Positions 45,978 to 60,717 of a stretch of 60,893 bases of DNA are shown piece after piece (position 1 is the first letter of the stretch; each line of letters starts with the position of its first letter). A program made the translations under genes and the position numbers. This DNA is from Zopfochytrium polystomum. Lineage: Eukaryota; Chytridiomycota; Chytridiomycetes; Chytridiales; Chytridiaceae. The notes beneath the pieces are model-generated. The model was not told where the DNA came from and made no database searches. It was given only the letters and a program-made list of their open reading frames with translations. The stretch lies in assembly GCA_025765615.1 (NCBI GenBank), contig JAIVFJ010000343.1:1-60893 (forward strand). Direction: 5' to 3'.

Positions 45978-46323
45978 GCCGCCGTCTCCATGAGCGGCGA
46001 GCTGCTGTGAACAAGAACCGATGGGTGGAGGTGAAACTGACGCACTCACCGTGTTAATTTTGCTCTTGAGACGGTTAGAATAATAAAACGCGAAAACACG
46101 TTATCAGGAAGTGGCAAATCGATGCAGCTAAAATCGAAAACCCCCCTAACATGTTGTCGCTGATGGTTTTTAGGGATACCCAAAAGTTACGGACGAGCGA
46201 GTTCTCGGAAAGCTCCGGTTCAAGGTTTCAGTGAAGGTCCCGAGCCACCACCGGCAGACACGGCAGACGCCTTTCTGGGCCAGGCCTTCCCACAGCGATC
46301 GCGAGAGATCGCTGACAGCCAAG
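45978..46323. other. Divergent intergenic region
   Basis: Lies between the minus-strand membrane-protein gene and the plus-strand MERIT40 gene. A TTTTTAG acceptor-like site at 46167-46173 leaves open the possibility of an earlier MERIT40 exon. Confidence 0.35.
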
Positions 46324-47382
46324 ATGCTTCCCGAAAAGATCGTCTTCGCCGTCGACATTGGTCCCGAATGCGCAGAGCGATGCGGGTCCTCTTCATCGAT
46401 GTGAGTGTTTCTCCAACCGTCCGCCTCGGGCTGTTTCTTACAGTCCGTTCTCGAACTGGCCTTTCGAAATAGGAACCGATTGAATGCAGCGCGGCAGACC
46501 ATAAAACGCTTCATTCAACTGAAGAGATGGATGAGCCCCATGCACGAGGTAAAATGGCTTCTTATACTTTGCCTTGATTCTTGTTTGTCCGATTTCTCGC
46601 CCTGACACAGTCTCATTGTAGTTTGCCATTATGACGTTTGCGCACACCACTTTCTGGGTAATACGAATTGCTTCTCGGACTGCTTTTGGAAATTATGTCG
46701 CTCGTCAAATATTACTCAATCGAAATCATTTCAACAGCACTGCGAATTCGGCCAATCCCCAGACCAACTCGATAAAGCGGTGGACGAGATACACCAAGCT
46801 GATTATGAGACGGCCGATTACTACGACTTGCTCTCACTCTTTGAAGCCGTGTAGGCGTTGCTCTTGTTGCCCGCTCTTTCCTTCCCAGATACGAACGGCC
46901 GACTGACATTTCCTCGGTTATGATCCAGAAAAGAACACGTTCCTGATCCGAGCAAGCCCACCTTCATCCTACGCATCGTGTTCTTATATTTTCGGTCCAA
47001 TACAGTACCCTCCCTTCAAGATCATAAGGTACTTGGAGAGTTTCTTGCGCTGGATTTCTTACTGTCGGGTTTCCACCACCAGCTTATAGAATTCTTCACA
47101 AAAAACGAGAATTGCGCGTTCGATTCTCTGTATCTGGTATTTAAGCAGCATTACACTAACCGCTGACAGCTCACTGTTTCTCATCATCCCAATTCGCAGC
47201 ATGACAGAGTATCTTCAGAGAACGCGATTCAAGCAGTGTTTGACTTCCTGAACGAAGTCGATGAGGAGAAAGGGAGATGCTACGAGACGCGTCTCCAGAA
47301 GCGGTTTAATCGGTACGGTTTAATGCTGCTGGCGAACGCTCGGCAACGACAGCCTTGGCAACTGGTGGATCCGGTTTTGTAG
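46324..47382 (+). CDS. BABAM1: MERIT40/BABAM1-like BRISC/BRCA1-A complex subunit
   Basis: Seven exons: 46324-46400, 46444-46548, 46622-46657, 46738-46850, 46929-47028, 47083-47136 and 47200-47382. The order matches BABAM1: LPEKIVFAVDIGPE (compare VPEKVIICLDLSEEM), RQTIKRFIQLKRWMSPMHEF, AIMTFAHTTFW, DYYDLLSLFEAV, PTFILRIVFLYFRS, then FDSLYLHD and QAVFDFLNEVDEEKG to a TAG. MERIT40 is a vWA-like scaffold of the BRISC and BRCA1-A deubiquitinase complexes (K63-linked ubiquitin, DNA-damage signalling). One base appears missing after the GPE codons near 46361; allowing for it makes all junctions consistent with about 222 residues. An upstream exon cannot be excluded. Confidence 0.8.
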
Positions 47383-47539
47383 GGAAACAGTTGGGGTTCC
47401 AAGTTTTGTACTGTCCTGCATAAAGAAACATTCGAGTGGCGCGCGATCATGGCCGGGTGGTCCCTCTAAGTTCCTCCAACTGTTCGTGTTTTTTCTTTTT
47501 TTGAGCTTTTCGTTTTCTCGCATTTGGAAAACCCCAAAG

Positions 47540-50500
47540 ATGGCGTCTCCGACCGCAACAAACCCGCGCTTCTTCTCCACGACGAAAAAAGGTAACGCCA
47601 GACGATAATGCATCGCGAGTATTTGCACCTGTTTCGTCATTGAAGCAGCTTAATCCATCGAGGTTAGCGCACACTCGTCGCGGCCGACCAATTTCGCACT
47701 TTCCATCGGGGGCTCTTTTAGAGTGCAGATCGCCGATCTTCACCAGTACCTGAAGGTGAAGCTAACATCGAAAGGGGGCATGGATTCCGCGAGAGCACGC
47801 GCTGTTGCTGATCGTGCGACCCGCGGAATCGGAGGGTGCAGCGATCGCTCCACTGGCCGATTCGGGCGATTTTACGCGCGATCAACAGCCACTGACTCGC
47901 CACTGTGCGCCAATGCTGCGCCATGGCTAAGGACGACAGATCGCTCGCGGAAAGACCTACCCAATCACACCCCCAATCTCATCTCCTTAAAATCGCCTCA
48001 GACTCCATCGGATACTCATTTTTATCTTTTCGTAATCCCCTCGTCTTCTCAATAGGTGAAAACTTCGAGCTAAGAGCGGATCTGAACAGCGAGTACCGTG
48101 AGAAACGGAAGGAAACAGTGAAGAAAGTCATTGCCAACATGACTATCGGAAAGGATGTCAGCTCTTTGTTTGCGGACGTGGTGAAGAATATGCAGACGGA
48201 GGACCTGGAGTTGAAAAAGCTCGTATACCTGTACTTGATCAACTACGCTAAAAGCCAGCCCGAGCTCGTGATTTTGGCCGTCAATACGTTTGTCAAGGTG
48301 CTCGGCAACTTTACGAACTCTCTGGCTTAACTCAACCTCAACAGGATACTGACGATATAAATCCCTTGATCCGTGCCTTGGCCATCCGGACAATGGGCTG
48401 CTTACGCGTCGAAAAGATTGTGGACTATTTGTTGGAACCTTTGAAAAAAGGACTCAAAGTACGCCTTCAATTGTGACTGAATTCAACGCTCAACTGTGCC
48501 ACAGGATGATGATCCGTATGTTCGGAAGACAGCAGCTCTTTGCGTGGCGAAACTGTTTGACTTGAACCCTGCTATCGCTATTGACAATGGGCTCGTAGCG
48601 ATTCTTCAGGATATGATTTCTGACAGGAACCCGATGGTTACTTATTTCTCCATGCAAAATTTTCACTAAATCAACATTGCCTTCAAGGTTATTGCAAATG
48701 CAGTGGCCGCGTTGTCGGAGATAAACGAAACATCAATACGGAAGGATATCTTCTCTGTCAACAACTCGATCCTTTTGAAGCTGTTGGCAGCTCTGAACGA
48801 GTGCACGGAGTGGGGGCAAATCTGTATCTTGACTTCCCTGGCGACGTACAGGCCGGCAGATAGCAGAGAAGCCGCAGAAATTACCGAACGAGTGATTGCA
48901 CGGTTGCAACATGCAAACGCCAGCGTCGTGCTTACGGCAGTGCGGGTATGTTTTTCTAATCGGTCACCAGCAGATCTACAATTTTGTTGTAGGTGTTGAT
49001 GATTTACTTGAGCTACATAACAGAAGACCTCACGAAGCAAGTAATTAAGAAGATGGCACCTCCTCTTGGTAAGATTGGAATCTCCTCGTCACAAGAAAAG
49101 CGGCACAGAGTTGACTCGATTTCAGTTACACTCTTGTCGAGCGAGCCAGAAATTCAATATGTTGCCCTACGTAACATCAACCTTATTCTCCAAAAGCGGC
49201 CCGACGTACTTAGTCAAGAGATGCGCGTATTTTTCACGAAATACAACGATCCTCCCTACGTAAAGCTCGAAAAACTCGAAGTTATCATCAAGCTCTGCTC
49301 AGAGTCGACAATTGACCAAGTCCTCTCTGAGCTGCGAGAGTATGCCACCGAGGTTGACGTAGATTTTGTTCGGCGTTCTGTCCGCGCCATAGGCCGGTGC
49401 GCCATCAAGATTGAATCAGCGTCCGAGCGATGCGTTAATGTTTTGCTCGAGCTGATTAAAACACGCGTCAACCACGTAGTACAAGAGTCCATCGTTGTTA
49501 TCAAAGATGTCTTCAGAAAGTATCCAAATAAGTACGAAGGAATCATTCCTGCACTCTGTGAAAATCTGGAGACTCTGGATGAACCGGATGCAAAGTCCGC
49601 TTTGATTTGGATCATTGGGGAGTACGCCGAAAGAATTGAAAACGCAGAGGAGTTGTTGGAATTCTTTGTGGAAAACTTCAAGGATGAGAACTCAAAGGTG
49701 ACTCTTTCTTTTTCAGGGTGATTCACTTACGCGGAAACAGGTTCAACTGCAATTATTAACAGCTTGCGTCAAGCTGTTTTTGAAGAAGCCTGGTTCCGCA
49801 CAAGAGTTGGTTCAGAAGATCTTGCAAACAGCAACGCAGGGGTGTGAAAATCCAGATATTCGCGATCGCGCGTACATTTATTGGCGGCTGTTGTCTTCAA
49901 ATCCTCAAGCCGCAAAGGTAAGCTGTCAAGCTGCCGGTCTAGCCCGCTCACCAGTCTTAGGCTGTGGTTCTGTCGCAAAAACCGCCCATTGAGGCCGACA
50001 ATAACGCGGTCAGCGAGACTTTGCTTGACGAATTGATTTCCAACATTGGTAACTTGGCGTCTGTGTACCACAAGCCTGCCGGTCTTCTGAACACTGCTGG
50101 AGCACTGGATATTGTCGTATCTCGCGAGCAACAGTATGGTGAAATTAGGGGCCATGCAAGCCACTGACGTTTTATTGATTTTTTTAGAGAGGTGGAAGAT
50201 GTGGATGATGGTGAGCACGTCACAGCACAAGAAGTAATCGCGGCGGTCGGTGGGAACATCGAAAACCTGCTGGACCTTGATTTCGGGGGGGCCACACAAC
50301 CCAGCACGTTTTCCTCGGCATCAACGACACAAAGCAAGCCTGCTACATCATCGAGTGGAATCGATGACCTTCTCGGTCTCATGGACATTGGGAGCACGCC
50401 ATCAACTTCTATCAGTTACACATCCCCTCCTTTGACTTCGAGTGGGCACAATGGGCTCAACGGGCTTTCGGGAACTTCGGCGTCAAGCCCACTGGGTGAT

Positions 50501-51353
50501 TTGTTCGGGTCGCCTGCATCAGCAGGAGGAATTTTCGCTGGTGCTGCTGGCCCTTACACCCTTCCCAAAGAGTCGTTACTACAAGCAGGTTCTGCCAACG
50601 GCCTTGATCTCTCTGGAACGTTTTCTCGACGGTACTCTTGTTCTGATTCGCTGGAAAGACCTGACCGTTTGCGACTATCCTTCCAGGAATGGTCAAGTGG
50701 CCTTGGAGCTCACTTTTTCAAACAAAGGAACGACTGTTTTGACGGACTACGCGATCCAGTTTAATACCAACTCGTAAGGCACTGAGCGTAAATTCCACTA
50801 CCCACTTAATGCATTATGAAACAGGTACGGCTTGACACCTGCACAACCTCTTCGAGTTCCCCCCTTAAACCCTTCCCAAACTGCCGACGTCACTCTTCCT
50901 TTGGCCACCACTGGCGGAGTCCAAAAGATGGAGCCCCTCAATCTGCTCCAAGTTGCGATAAAGAACAATGTCGGAGTTTACTACTTCCAAACAGCAGTTC
51001 CGTGCCACGTGCTTTTCACGGAAGATGGATCTTCAGCGGCGCCGGATGCAAGTTCCTTCTCCACCCAGTGGAGTGATTTCATGGCGTCAACTCGAGAGTT
51101 CTTCATTGAGGACGTCTCGGGCGCGGCAACCTCTGAGCTCGTGGCGAGATTGAGGAGGAATAATGTTTTCCCATTTGTTTCTGGGTTGAACAACGGAACT
51201 ACCCAGGCAGTTGCAAAAGTAACGGGTGGATCGGTCGTTCTGGTTGAACTTACTGTGTCAGCGGGAGGAAGAGTAAAAGCAACGGTCAAATCCAGAGACG
51301 CAGGCGTCTTGCCTATTTTTGAGCAAGCCTTGACGCAAATTCTGAAGGCGTAG
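47540..51353 (+). CDS. AP-1/AP-2 complex beta-adaptin
   Basis: Twelve exons (47540-47591, 48056-48297, 48345-48458, 48505-48636, 48688-48945, 48993-49068, 49126-49697, 49741-49917, 49961-50138, 50190-50631, 50687-50773, 50825-51353) splice in phase to 952 residues. The short first exon, [17 protein letters not shown], supplies the usual KKGE start and precedes a 464-nt intron. The trunk is unmistakable: [71 protein letters not shown] and [15 protein letters not shown] Ser/Gly-rich hinge with a clathrin-box-like NLLDLDFGG follows, then the ear (LSGTFSR to the end). It links clathrin to cargo at the trans-Golgi or plasma membrane. Which complex it serves is not decidable. Confidence 0.96.
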
Positions 51354-51735
51354 GACTGCTTTAAATACAGTGTTTTCGTTCTTCCCATGCAAACCGATAA
51401 TTTGTCCAAATATCCTTGCAGTGTACATGTACAAGCGCTGATTGAAATGGCCAAATTACTGCGAGAAAAAAACGAAGGCCAATTTGTTGCTGCCGACGAA
51501 CATTGCTACTGAGATGGCAGGGAATCGATCCACACTTTATTGAAATCCACCCCAAAGCACCTACATGCCGAAACCCCTGGAACCTGCTCAAGAGGGAGCA
51601 CGGTTCCACCAGAAGAGATAAAAGGAACACGAGAAGAATAAAAAAGTTGGCGTAGAAAGAGTATAGTTGACTAAGTAAAGCGAGGACGCGATGGGAGGCG
51701 GGTGCAGTGAGAGACTCCTAAGGCGTCAACTCCGC
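51354..51735. other. Convergent 3' intergenic region
   Basis: Between the beta-adaptin and eEF2 stop codons, which face each other. No gene is recognised. Confidence 0.5.
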
Positions 51736-54700
51736 TTACAGCTTGTCGTAGTAGTCGTCGAACTTCGGCATCTCGACCTTCAGACCTTTCCTCTTGCGGA
51801 CACCAAGGACAAGCTCCTCAAGCTTGCTGCCCTTCTGAAGGACATCACCGTTCATGATCTGCCAGTGATCGAACACGGACTGGGGGAATGCTTGCCCACC
51901 GGTGGCGGCACGGAGATCGCCGGTAAAGCCGAATGACTCCATGACAGGAAGGTAAGCCTTCACCGTGAAAAGAGGAGTACCAGCACGCTGTTCCTCGCTG
52001 ATAACCATGCCACGACGACGGTTAAGGACACCATAGATGCCACCGACAGCGTTCTCTGGGCAGGTGATCTCGACAAGGTAAACGGGTTCTTGGAGACCTG
52101 GCTGGGCAGCGAGAACGGATGCATAGACGACACGACGGCAAGTAGGAATGACCTGGCCACCACCGCGGTGGATGGCATCAGCGTGAAGAACAACGTCCAA
52201 GATGTTGAAGCGGATTGAGCGCATGTTCTCATCGCAAAGGACACCCTCCTTCGTTGCCCACTGGAAGCCGGCCACGCAAGAGTCCTTGATTTCGTTGAGG
52301 TACTGCACACCCTTGGTCACATCAACGAGGAAGTTTGCACCACTGTTTTCGGGACCAAAGCACCAAATCTTACGGGCGTCGGTGACATCCCAACCGAATT
52401 CATCAGCGAGGACGCGAGCACGGGTTTTGAAGTCGTCCTTGGGGTTAACCTTGCCCGTCTCAACAGCGACAGAGACTTCCTCCTCAACCGGCACCGCCTT
52501 CATGAAGATACGGTTGTGCTTGTTTGGCGACTTCGAGAGACACACCATGTGAGATTCCGCTTGGACGGTTTCACGGAACTGCACGACAGGGTCACCAACT
52601 TTGATAGGGACCTGCGCGTGGTCCTCCTCCAAGTCCTTCAAGCAAATTTCGAGGTGGAGCTCACCGGCACCGGCAACGATGTGCTCACCAGAATCAGAGG
52701 TGTAGCAAAGGACACAAGGGTCAGACTTCGACAGACGCTTTAGACCTTCGACCAGCTTCGGAAGATCGTTGGCGTTCTTCACATCGACGGCGACTTGCAC
52801 GACAGGCGAGACGGAGAACTTCATCACCTTCAAGTTGTGAGCCGTCTCCGAGGTCGTAAGAGTACCCGACTTAAGAAGGAACTGGTCAATACCGACGAGA
52901 CCAACGATGTTTCCGCAGGGGCAGTCCTCGATCGCCTCAACCTTTCCACCCATCATCAGCACCGTCCGCTGGATGTTCTTAACAAACAGATCTTCCTTCT
53001 TGCCCGGAACATAGTTTGGACCTTGGATTCTGACTTTCTGACCAGCACGCACAGTACCAGAGAAGACACGGCCGAAGGCATAGAATCGGCCTTTGTCGGA
53101 CGTAGGCACCATCTTCGACACGTACAGCATGAGCGGGCCGTTCGGGTCACAGTTCTTAATTCCGAGGGCCGATTCATCATCGTGGGGGCCTTCGTACAAC
53201 ATCTCCATGCGGTAGGCCTGGGCGGTCGGGGGCGACGGCAGGTGAATGCAAATCATCTCCAAAAGCGCATCGGCGGCCGGCAGGAATTTTCGCATCACGG
53301 TCTTCAGAAGTGCCTTGCCCTCAAGCTCTTTCTCTTCGGCCTTCAGAGGGATGTTGAGCTTTTCCAGCATGGTCGGGATTGTGTCCTTCTTAAAGTTCAT
53401 AATGGCATCGAAAAGTTTGAAGATGGGGTCCAGAATGAACATGTTGAAGGCACGTTCGAGGGGCTTCCCGTCAGCGCCAGATCCCTTGGTTGTCCACTTC
53501 TTCGTTGCGGGGTTGAAGTAATTGTCGCCCCAAAGCTTCACCATCATTTTCTCCCTGTCGACACCGAACTTCTTGGAGTAACGACCAGCAAACTGACGAA
53601 GGGTGAAGGCCCAGCCGTGAAGGCCGGAACCGAAGGCAACAGTTCCCTTCTCCGGGTAAACCTGAAGGTCGCCGAGGGCCTTGTCCAAGTAGGTGGAGAT
53701 GATGACGTTGATGTTCTCAATAGTACGGAGGAAAGTCTAAAGGGAAATTTAAGCGCACGGCCCTCATCACGGTAAGTGTCGTAATTGGTGCTTACGGTGT
53801 AGAGAGATTCCTTGTCAAGCTGAAGTTCAAGGAGGGCACGGTCAACCTTGTTGATGATGACAACGGGCTTGATGCGCTCGCCAAGAGCCTGACGCAAGAC
53901 AGTCTCAGTCTGCACGCAGACACCGTCGATGGTGTCAACGACAACAAGGGCACCATCCGTGACACGGAGGGCAGCAGTGACCTCAGAGGAGAAGTCAACG
54001 TGGCCAGGTGAGTCGATCAGGTTGATAAGGAACTCGTTGCCTATGGACCAGTCAATCGTCATAAAGCAGCTTCCCAAAACGTGCAATACCTTCAGTTTTC
54101 TGCTTAATCTCCTTGACGTCCTCTTCGTTCATTTCGAAGTACATGGAAATAGCAGTGGACTTGATGGTGATACCGCGCTGCTGCTCATCGGCGCGGGTGT
54201 CCATCACACGCTGGTCACCGGCACGGTTCTCGGCAATGATACCGGCACGGGCGACAAGCGAGTCAGTCAAAGTACTCTTGCCGTGGTCGACGTGGGCAAT
54301 GACCGACATGTTGCGGATGTTGGTCTTCTTGTCCATGAGACCACGGAGCTGCACAAAAAGGAGTGGATTAGTAATCGCGAAGTCAGGCACGGTACGGATC
54401 ATACCTCTGAGTTGGTTGAAGAATCCAGGAGAAGAGCAAAACGCGACAGTTAGTGAAATGCAAAGTGTCGAGATGGAAGACGGGTACGCACGATCCTGGA
54501 CGGGGCAATCACGAAATTAGTGTACTCAATAGACGCGAAGTTAAAGACAGAATACTTACGACGGTGAAGTTGACCTAGAGGGTACAATGATGCAGGATAG
54601 AATCGGATGTTAGATTGCCTGCATCCACTCGGGAAAGGGTGAGTAGAGCCGGGGCCGAGGCTCGCGAAAGGCGATGCGAAATGCACACGGGTGGGACGGA

Positions 54701-54902
54701 TTTTTCCGCTGTCCATCCATCCAACAGCATCCCATCCTATCCCATCCCATCCCATCCGATCCCAGCAACGCGACCGTTTGGCGTTTGACGATTAGCAAGA
54801 ACGGCTTGCGGAGCGCAAGAGGCTCCTCTTCGCTTGGTGGGCTATTGACTATCCGGCTCGCCTGAAGGACGATGACTTGGCGGGTTGATGGACACTCACC
54901 AT
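51736..54902 (-). CDS. EF2: Translation elongation factor 2
   Basis: eEF2 translocates the ribosome using GTP. The chain reads in phase as ATG at 54902-54900, 54574-54560 (VNFTV), 54495-54492 (GATC), 54406-54405 (AG), 54348-54090, 54040-53796 and 53736-51736. It yields 842 residues, the same as yeast EF2, beginning [17 protein letters not shown]-domain motifs are [19 protein letters not shown] and INKVD. The diphthamide-loop His is in [13 protein letters not shown]. The last exon carries 667 codons with no break. ATG is followed at once by a GTGAGT donor, so the initiator codon is separated from the rest by a 324-nt intron containing ATCCC repeats. The 4- and 2-nt exons are inferred from phase and conservation. 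Confidence 0.95.
54728..54763 (+). repeat. ATCCC pentanucleotide repeat in eEF2 intron 1
   Basis: About seven ATCCC-like units within the first intron of the minus-strand eEF2 gene. Confidence 0.8.
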
Positions 54903-55224
54903 TTTGCCTCGTTGTGGTCAGTTGAGGAGGAAGAGTTCTTTTTCGATTGCCCTTCTTCTTCCCAACAAAAACTAGAAAATCCAAGAGCAAAATTTTGGGG
55001 AAAAGAGGAAACACGACTGGCCCTCTTTCTCAACGCGGGGAAAACAGATCACTCGTGGTTCCCGAATACTTCGCCCATAGTGTTTATTTGATGTTAAAAG
55101 TAGTATCAAGAATCGAGGCGGACTTTCCTCTTAGGAATACAGAGCAAAGCAAAAACGTGCAAAAGAAGGAAGGGGTTGAACATTTTGTGCGACGTCTAGA
55201 TTGGGAGCGAACCGATAACATACA
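54903..55224. other. eEF2 5' flank facing the WSC-gene 3' end
   Basis: Upstream region of eEF2. A short plus-strand frame at 54947-55327 has no recognisable family and is not called. Confidence 0.4.
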
Positions 55225-56804
55225 TTACAGGGCACCTGATTCCATCGACTCAGCTGAAGCAACTGAAGGTGCCTTGACCCCAACTCTCGTAGTACTTGTC
55301 ACCACAGTGAGTTTGTTACCAGAATGATTTCGCCCTTGGCCAAGCTGCCGACTCAGTACAGAGGACCCAGCGGAGGACTTGGGCGGGGATTCAAGGGAAA
55401 CTCTCGACATCGATTCTCCCTGGTTCGAGGGAACAATGAAGGGCGCATGCAGGGCAGACTCTGATGCTGAAGTAGGAGTAGATGGGATTGAGGACTCTGA
55501 CCACGCAAATGATGCGGCAATGGACGCTGGCGGTGGAGAAAAAGACGCAGCTGTTGACGCAGCTGTGGGTGGCCGCCGCATCGCAGGGTCCTCCAGAAAA
55601 GGGTCATCGTTGGCCACGCTCGGGGACGTTTCTGAGGGCGTCAGATTTGACGAAAAAGTGTACCGGTCGCTGATAGGTGTTCCACGGCTTATGGAGCGCA
55701 ACGGTGTTGGGGCCGCAATGAAGCGAGCGTTCGTAAACGAATCATCAAAGTACGGTTGGACGCCACTCAACGAAGCCTCTGGTTTATAGCCCAATTCGAC
55801 GAAGGATCCAGCGGCCCCTCTTATCGAATCGGCAGGGTCTGGTGAGGGCTGAACAGTCGCTGAGCGAAGACGCTGAAGTGATCGAGCTTGCGGGTCCGAA
55901 ACAATGCTCAAGTGCTGCTGGTATGGAAATTCAGATTTCCTATCCCTTGCAAATCGTCGGCAGAGCACAACCGCCACAATGATGCAAATCAGAATCAAAA
56001 GCGCACCAATGACGAGGCCAACAAGCAACCCTGATGCCAATCCGCTTGATCCTTCGGTATCTCCCGCCGCTGTACTTGAGGAGGTTGAAGCCATTGGCAG
56101 GCTGGACGATTTTGGCTTAACTGAAGACGACGGATTCGGCGCTATTGTTATGGAGGGAGAGTTCTGCTGAGAGGATATTGCTGATGCGCTGGATGTTCCT
56201 GTGGAGAATGCGGATGTGGTGCTGCTGGTAATAAGCATTTCAGACTGCCCCGAATTCGAACCACCATTTGCGATTGCAGCCAGAACCGCAGGGCTGATGG
56301 AGTCAGACACACTTGGTATAGGATTCTGAACTTCGTACACGGCATACTGTGTACCATACTGGTCCAGACCACCACACGATTGCTTGTCTGAGCATTTTAG
56401 TGTCGAGCAAACATCGTTACTCGCCGCAGCGATGTTCTTCTGATCATACACCCAGTTGGCGTCGGACGCATCAACACAAGCACAGACAGTGCTGGGGGAG
56501 TTCTGAAAAGACGGGTAAAGAAATACATAGCCGCTGCCGCATACAGCAGCGCAATCATTAACGGTCGCAGATCCTGCATTGACGGTGTATCTGATGTTGA
56601 GCGTGGGAGTTCTGAAGTTCTTTTGATACTGCCAGTTGCCATTACATCCTTCAAATTTGAATACCGTGTTAAATCGCTCTTTCCAGGGACGATATGTCAG
56701 AATCACATACCCTTAAAGTAGCCCTCGTGGGCTCCAAGAGCGCTTGGCGGGTGCCAGAAGAGCGCCAGACCAGCAAAGGCGAGAGCGGCACTGATTCTTC
56801 TCAT
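55225..56804 (-). CDS. WSC-domain single-pass membrane protein
   Basis: Two exons, 56804-56711 and 56648-55225, splice in phase to 505 residues. Exon 1 encodes a signal peptide, MRRISAALAFAGLALFWHPP. The WSC domain follows (CNGNWQYQKNF, then VNDCAAVCGSGYVFLYPS and CACVDAS), with a few more Cys, a Ser/Thr-rich stalk and a membrane helix (GLLVGLVIGALLILICIIVA) near residue 240, then CRRFARDRK and a long disordered Ser/Pro-rich tail. This layout matches fungal wall-stress sensors or WSC surface proteins, which sit in the plasma membrane and report wall strain. It diverges from GFA1, which feeds chitin synthesis. No kinase or other enzymatic domain is present. Confidence 0.85.
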
Positions 56805-57206
56805 GAGGGCGATGGCATTCAATTGCTGCTCGCTTTCGCCCGTCTCGGTTGAGCCCGCTCTTGTCGGCGAGGCAATTTCATAATGATGGAGCAAAGCGGG
56901 GAAAGCGGATCCTGACAAGAAGACAAACAGGTGATTGGCCCGTTCCAACATATCCCGCCTGTGCGATGGGGCTGGTGGGAAAAAGAAAAAGGAACACAAC
57001 CAACGCACAAAGCCAGCAACGCGCACGAAATCTCCGCCACCACCAACCAACCAACACAGCCCCAACCGCCCATCAGCTCTTCCTCCACCCCACAACACAA
57101 CCTCCACCACGACAAGCTCGTGCCCAAGGGCTGCATCAAGCTTACTTGCATATAAAAGGCCCCACCTTCCTCACACCAGCAGCAAACCGACGCAAACTCA
57201 GCAGGA
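56805..57206. promoter_or_regulatory. Shared divergent promoter of WSC gene and GFA1
   Basis: 402 bp separate the two start codons. TATAAAA at 57151-57157 lies 50 bp before the GFA1 ATG. No coding exon is seen. Confidence 0.6.
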
Positions 57207-59760
<2,554 letters not shown>

Positions 59761-60717
59761 AAGTTTAGCCTGTTTCCTCCCATTTTTGTTCCCTGCATGG
59801 ACCTCGAACCTTCTTTTATGTTTTCTGCTTTCTCTGTGTGTTTCTGTCTGATTATTCCGCCACGCTTCGCAGTCAAGCCTTTCCTCTTGAAACTGTTTCC
59901 AATAAATGACGCCAAAACGAGAACCACCGTTTCCATAGAAACTGGGCCAAAGCAGTGGTGCCTCAGCCGGGCAAAGATTGGACATCGTCAAAGCCTTGAA
60001 CAAAGTGTAAATGAAGTACGACCTCGCATTGCTTTCGAGAGCGCGATAAGCGAGTGGCTTGCAACGACGGTACCACATCGGAAAAGCCAAGCGCAGCCAA
60101 GGATAAGGGTTTGTCGTGACTGCTGGGGTACAAATTATTTCGTGTCACGTAATGCGCCCACGCCTGGAGCCTTGTCCCTCGAATCCATAATTGATTTCCA
60201 GAAATTACTCGCTTGTTTTTGAAGCATAAAGGAGACCGATTCAGCGAGAACGACTTGATTTCTGAATTACCCTTGCGGAACACTGAATAGTTCGACCGAA
60301 GGCGACCGTTTTTGCAAGACTTCGAGCACTGGTGGCAAGCAACGTGATTCAAAGCCTGCATCCAAGCTTTCAATTGGCCCGGCTCTGTGTCGGTGTTGCG
60401 CTCAAGTCATCTCTGGATGCTTACAAATAAACGTATTTGCAATCAAAGCTACGTGTCCTTGTTGCAGTGTCTGCGTGTGTTTGCACACTCATAAAATTTG
60501 CCCCGACGTGACATGTTCCTTTCACGATCGGATTCTCCTTGGATCTGTGGAAGTCGTGGTGGAGGCGGCTTCGGCAATGGAACCGAACCGACAGAGAGTG
60601 GTAGCGACGGGGAGGGTTGGGTACGTAACTGCTTGCCGGTGTTTCTGCGCCAAGGTGCTGCATTTTGGAGCAGAGTTTACGGTGCTGCCTCGCGTCCAGA
60701 ATTCTAACCATTCATTG
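59761..60717. other. Downstream of GFA1, no gene supported
   Basis: Overlapping frames on both strands at about 59800-60370 have no recognisable family, and no convincing splice pattern was found. Confidence 0.4.

Noticed and set aside
47723..48055. Possible ribosomal-protein-like or alternative N-terminal frame
   Set aside because: The segment falls inside beta-adaptin intron 1; the true first exon (ending STTKK) at 47540-47591 explains the start and the phase.
50620..50690. Frame shift in the beta-adaptin ear
   Set aside because: A 55-nt GT-AG intron at 50632-50686 restores [17 protein letters not shown] exactly.
52795..53775. 326-codon plus-strand frame
   Set aside because: Antisense to the fully conserved eEF2 coding exon; it is a codon-bias shadow.
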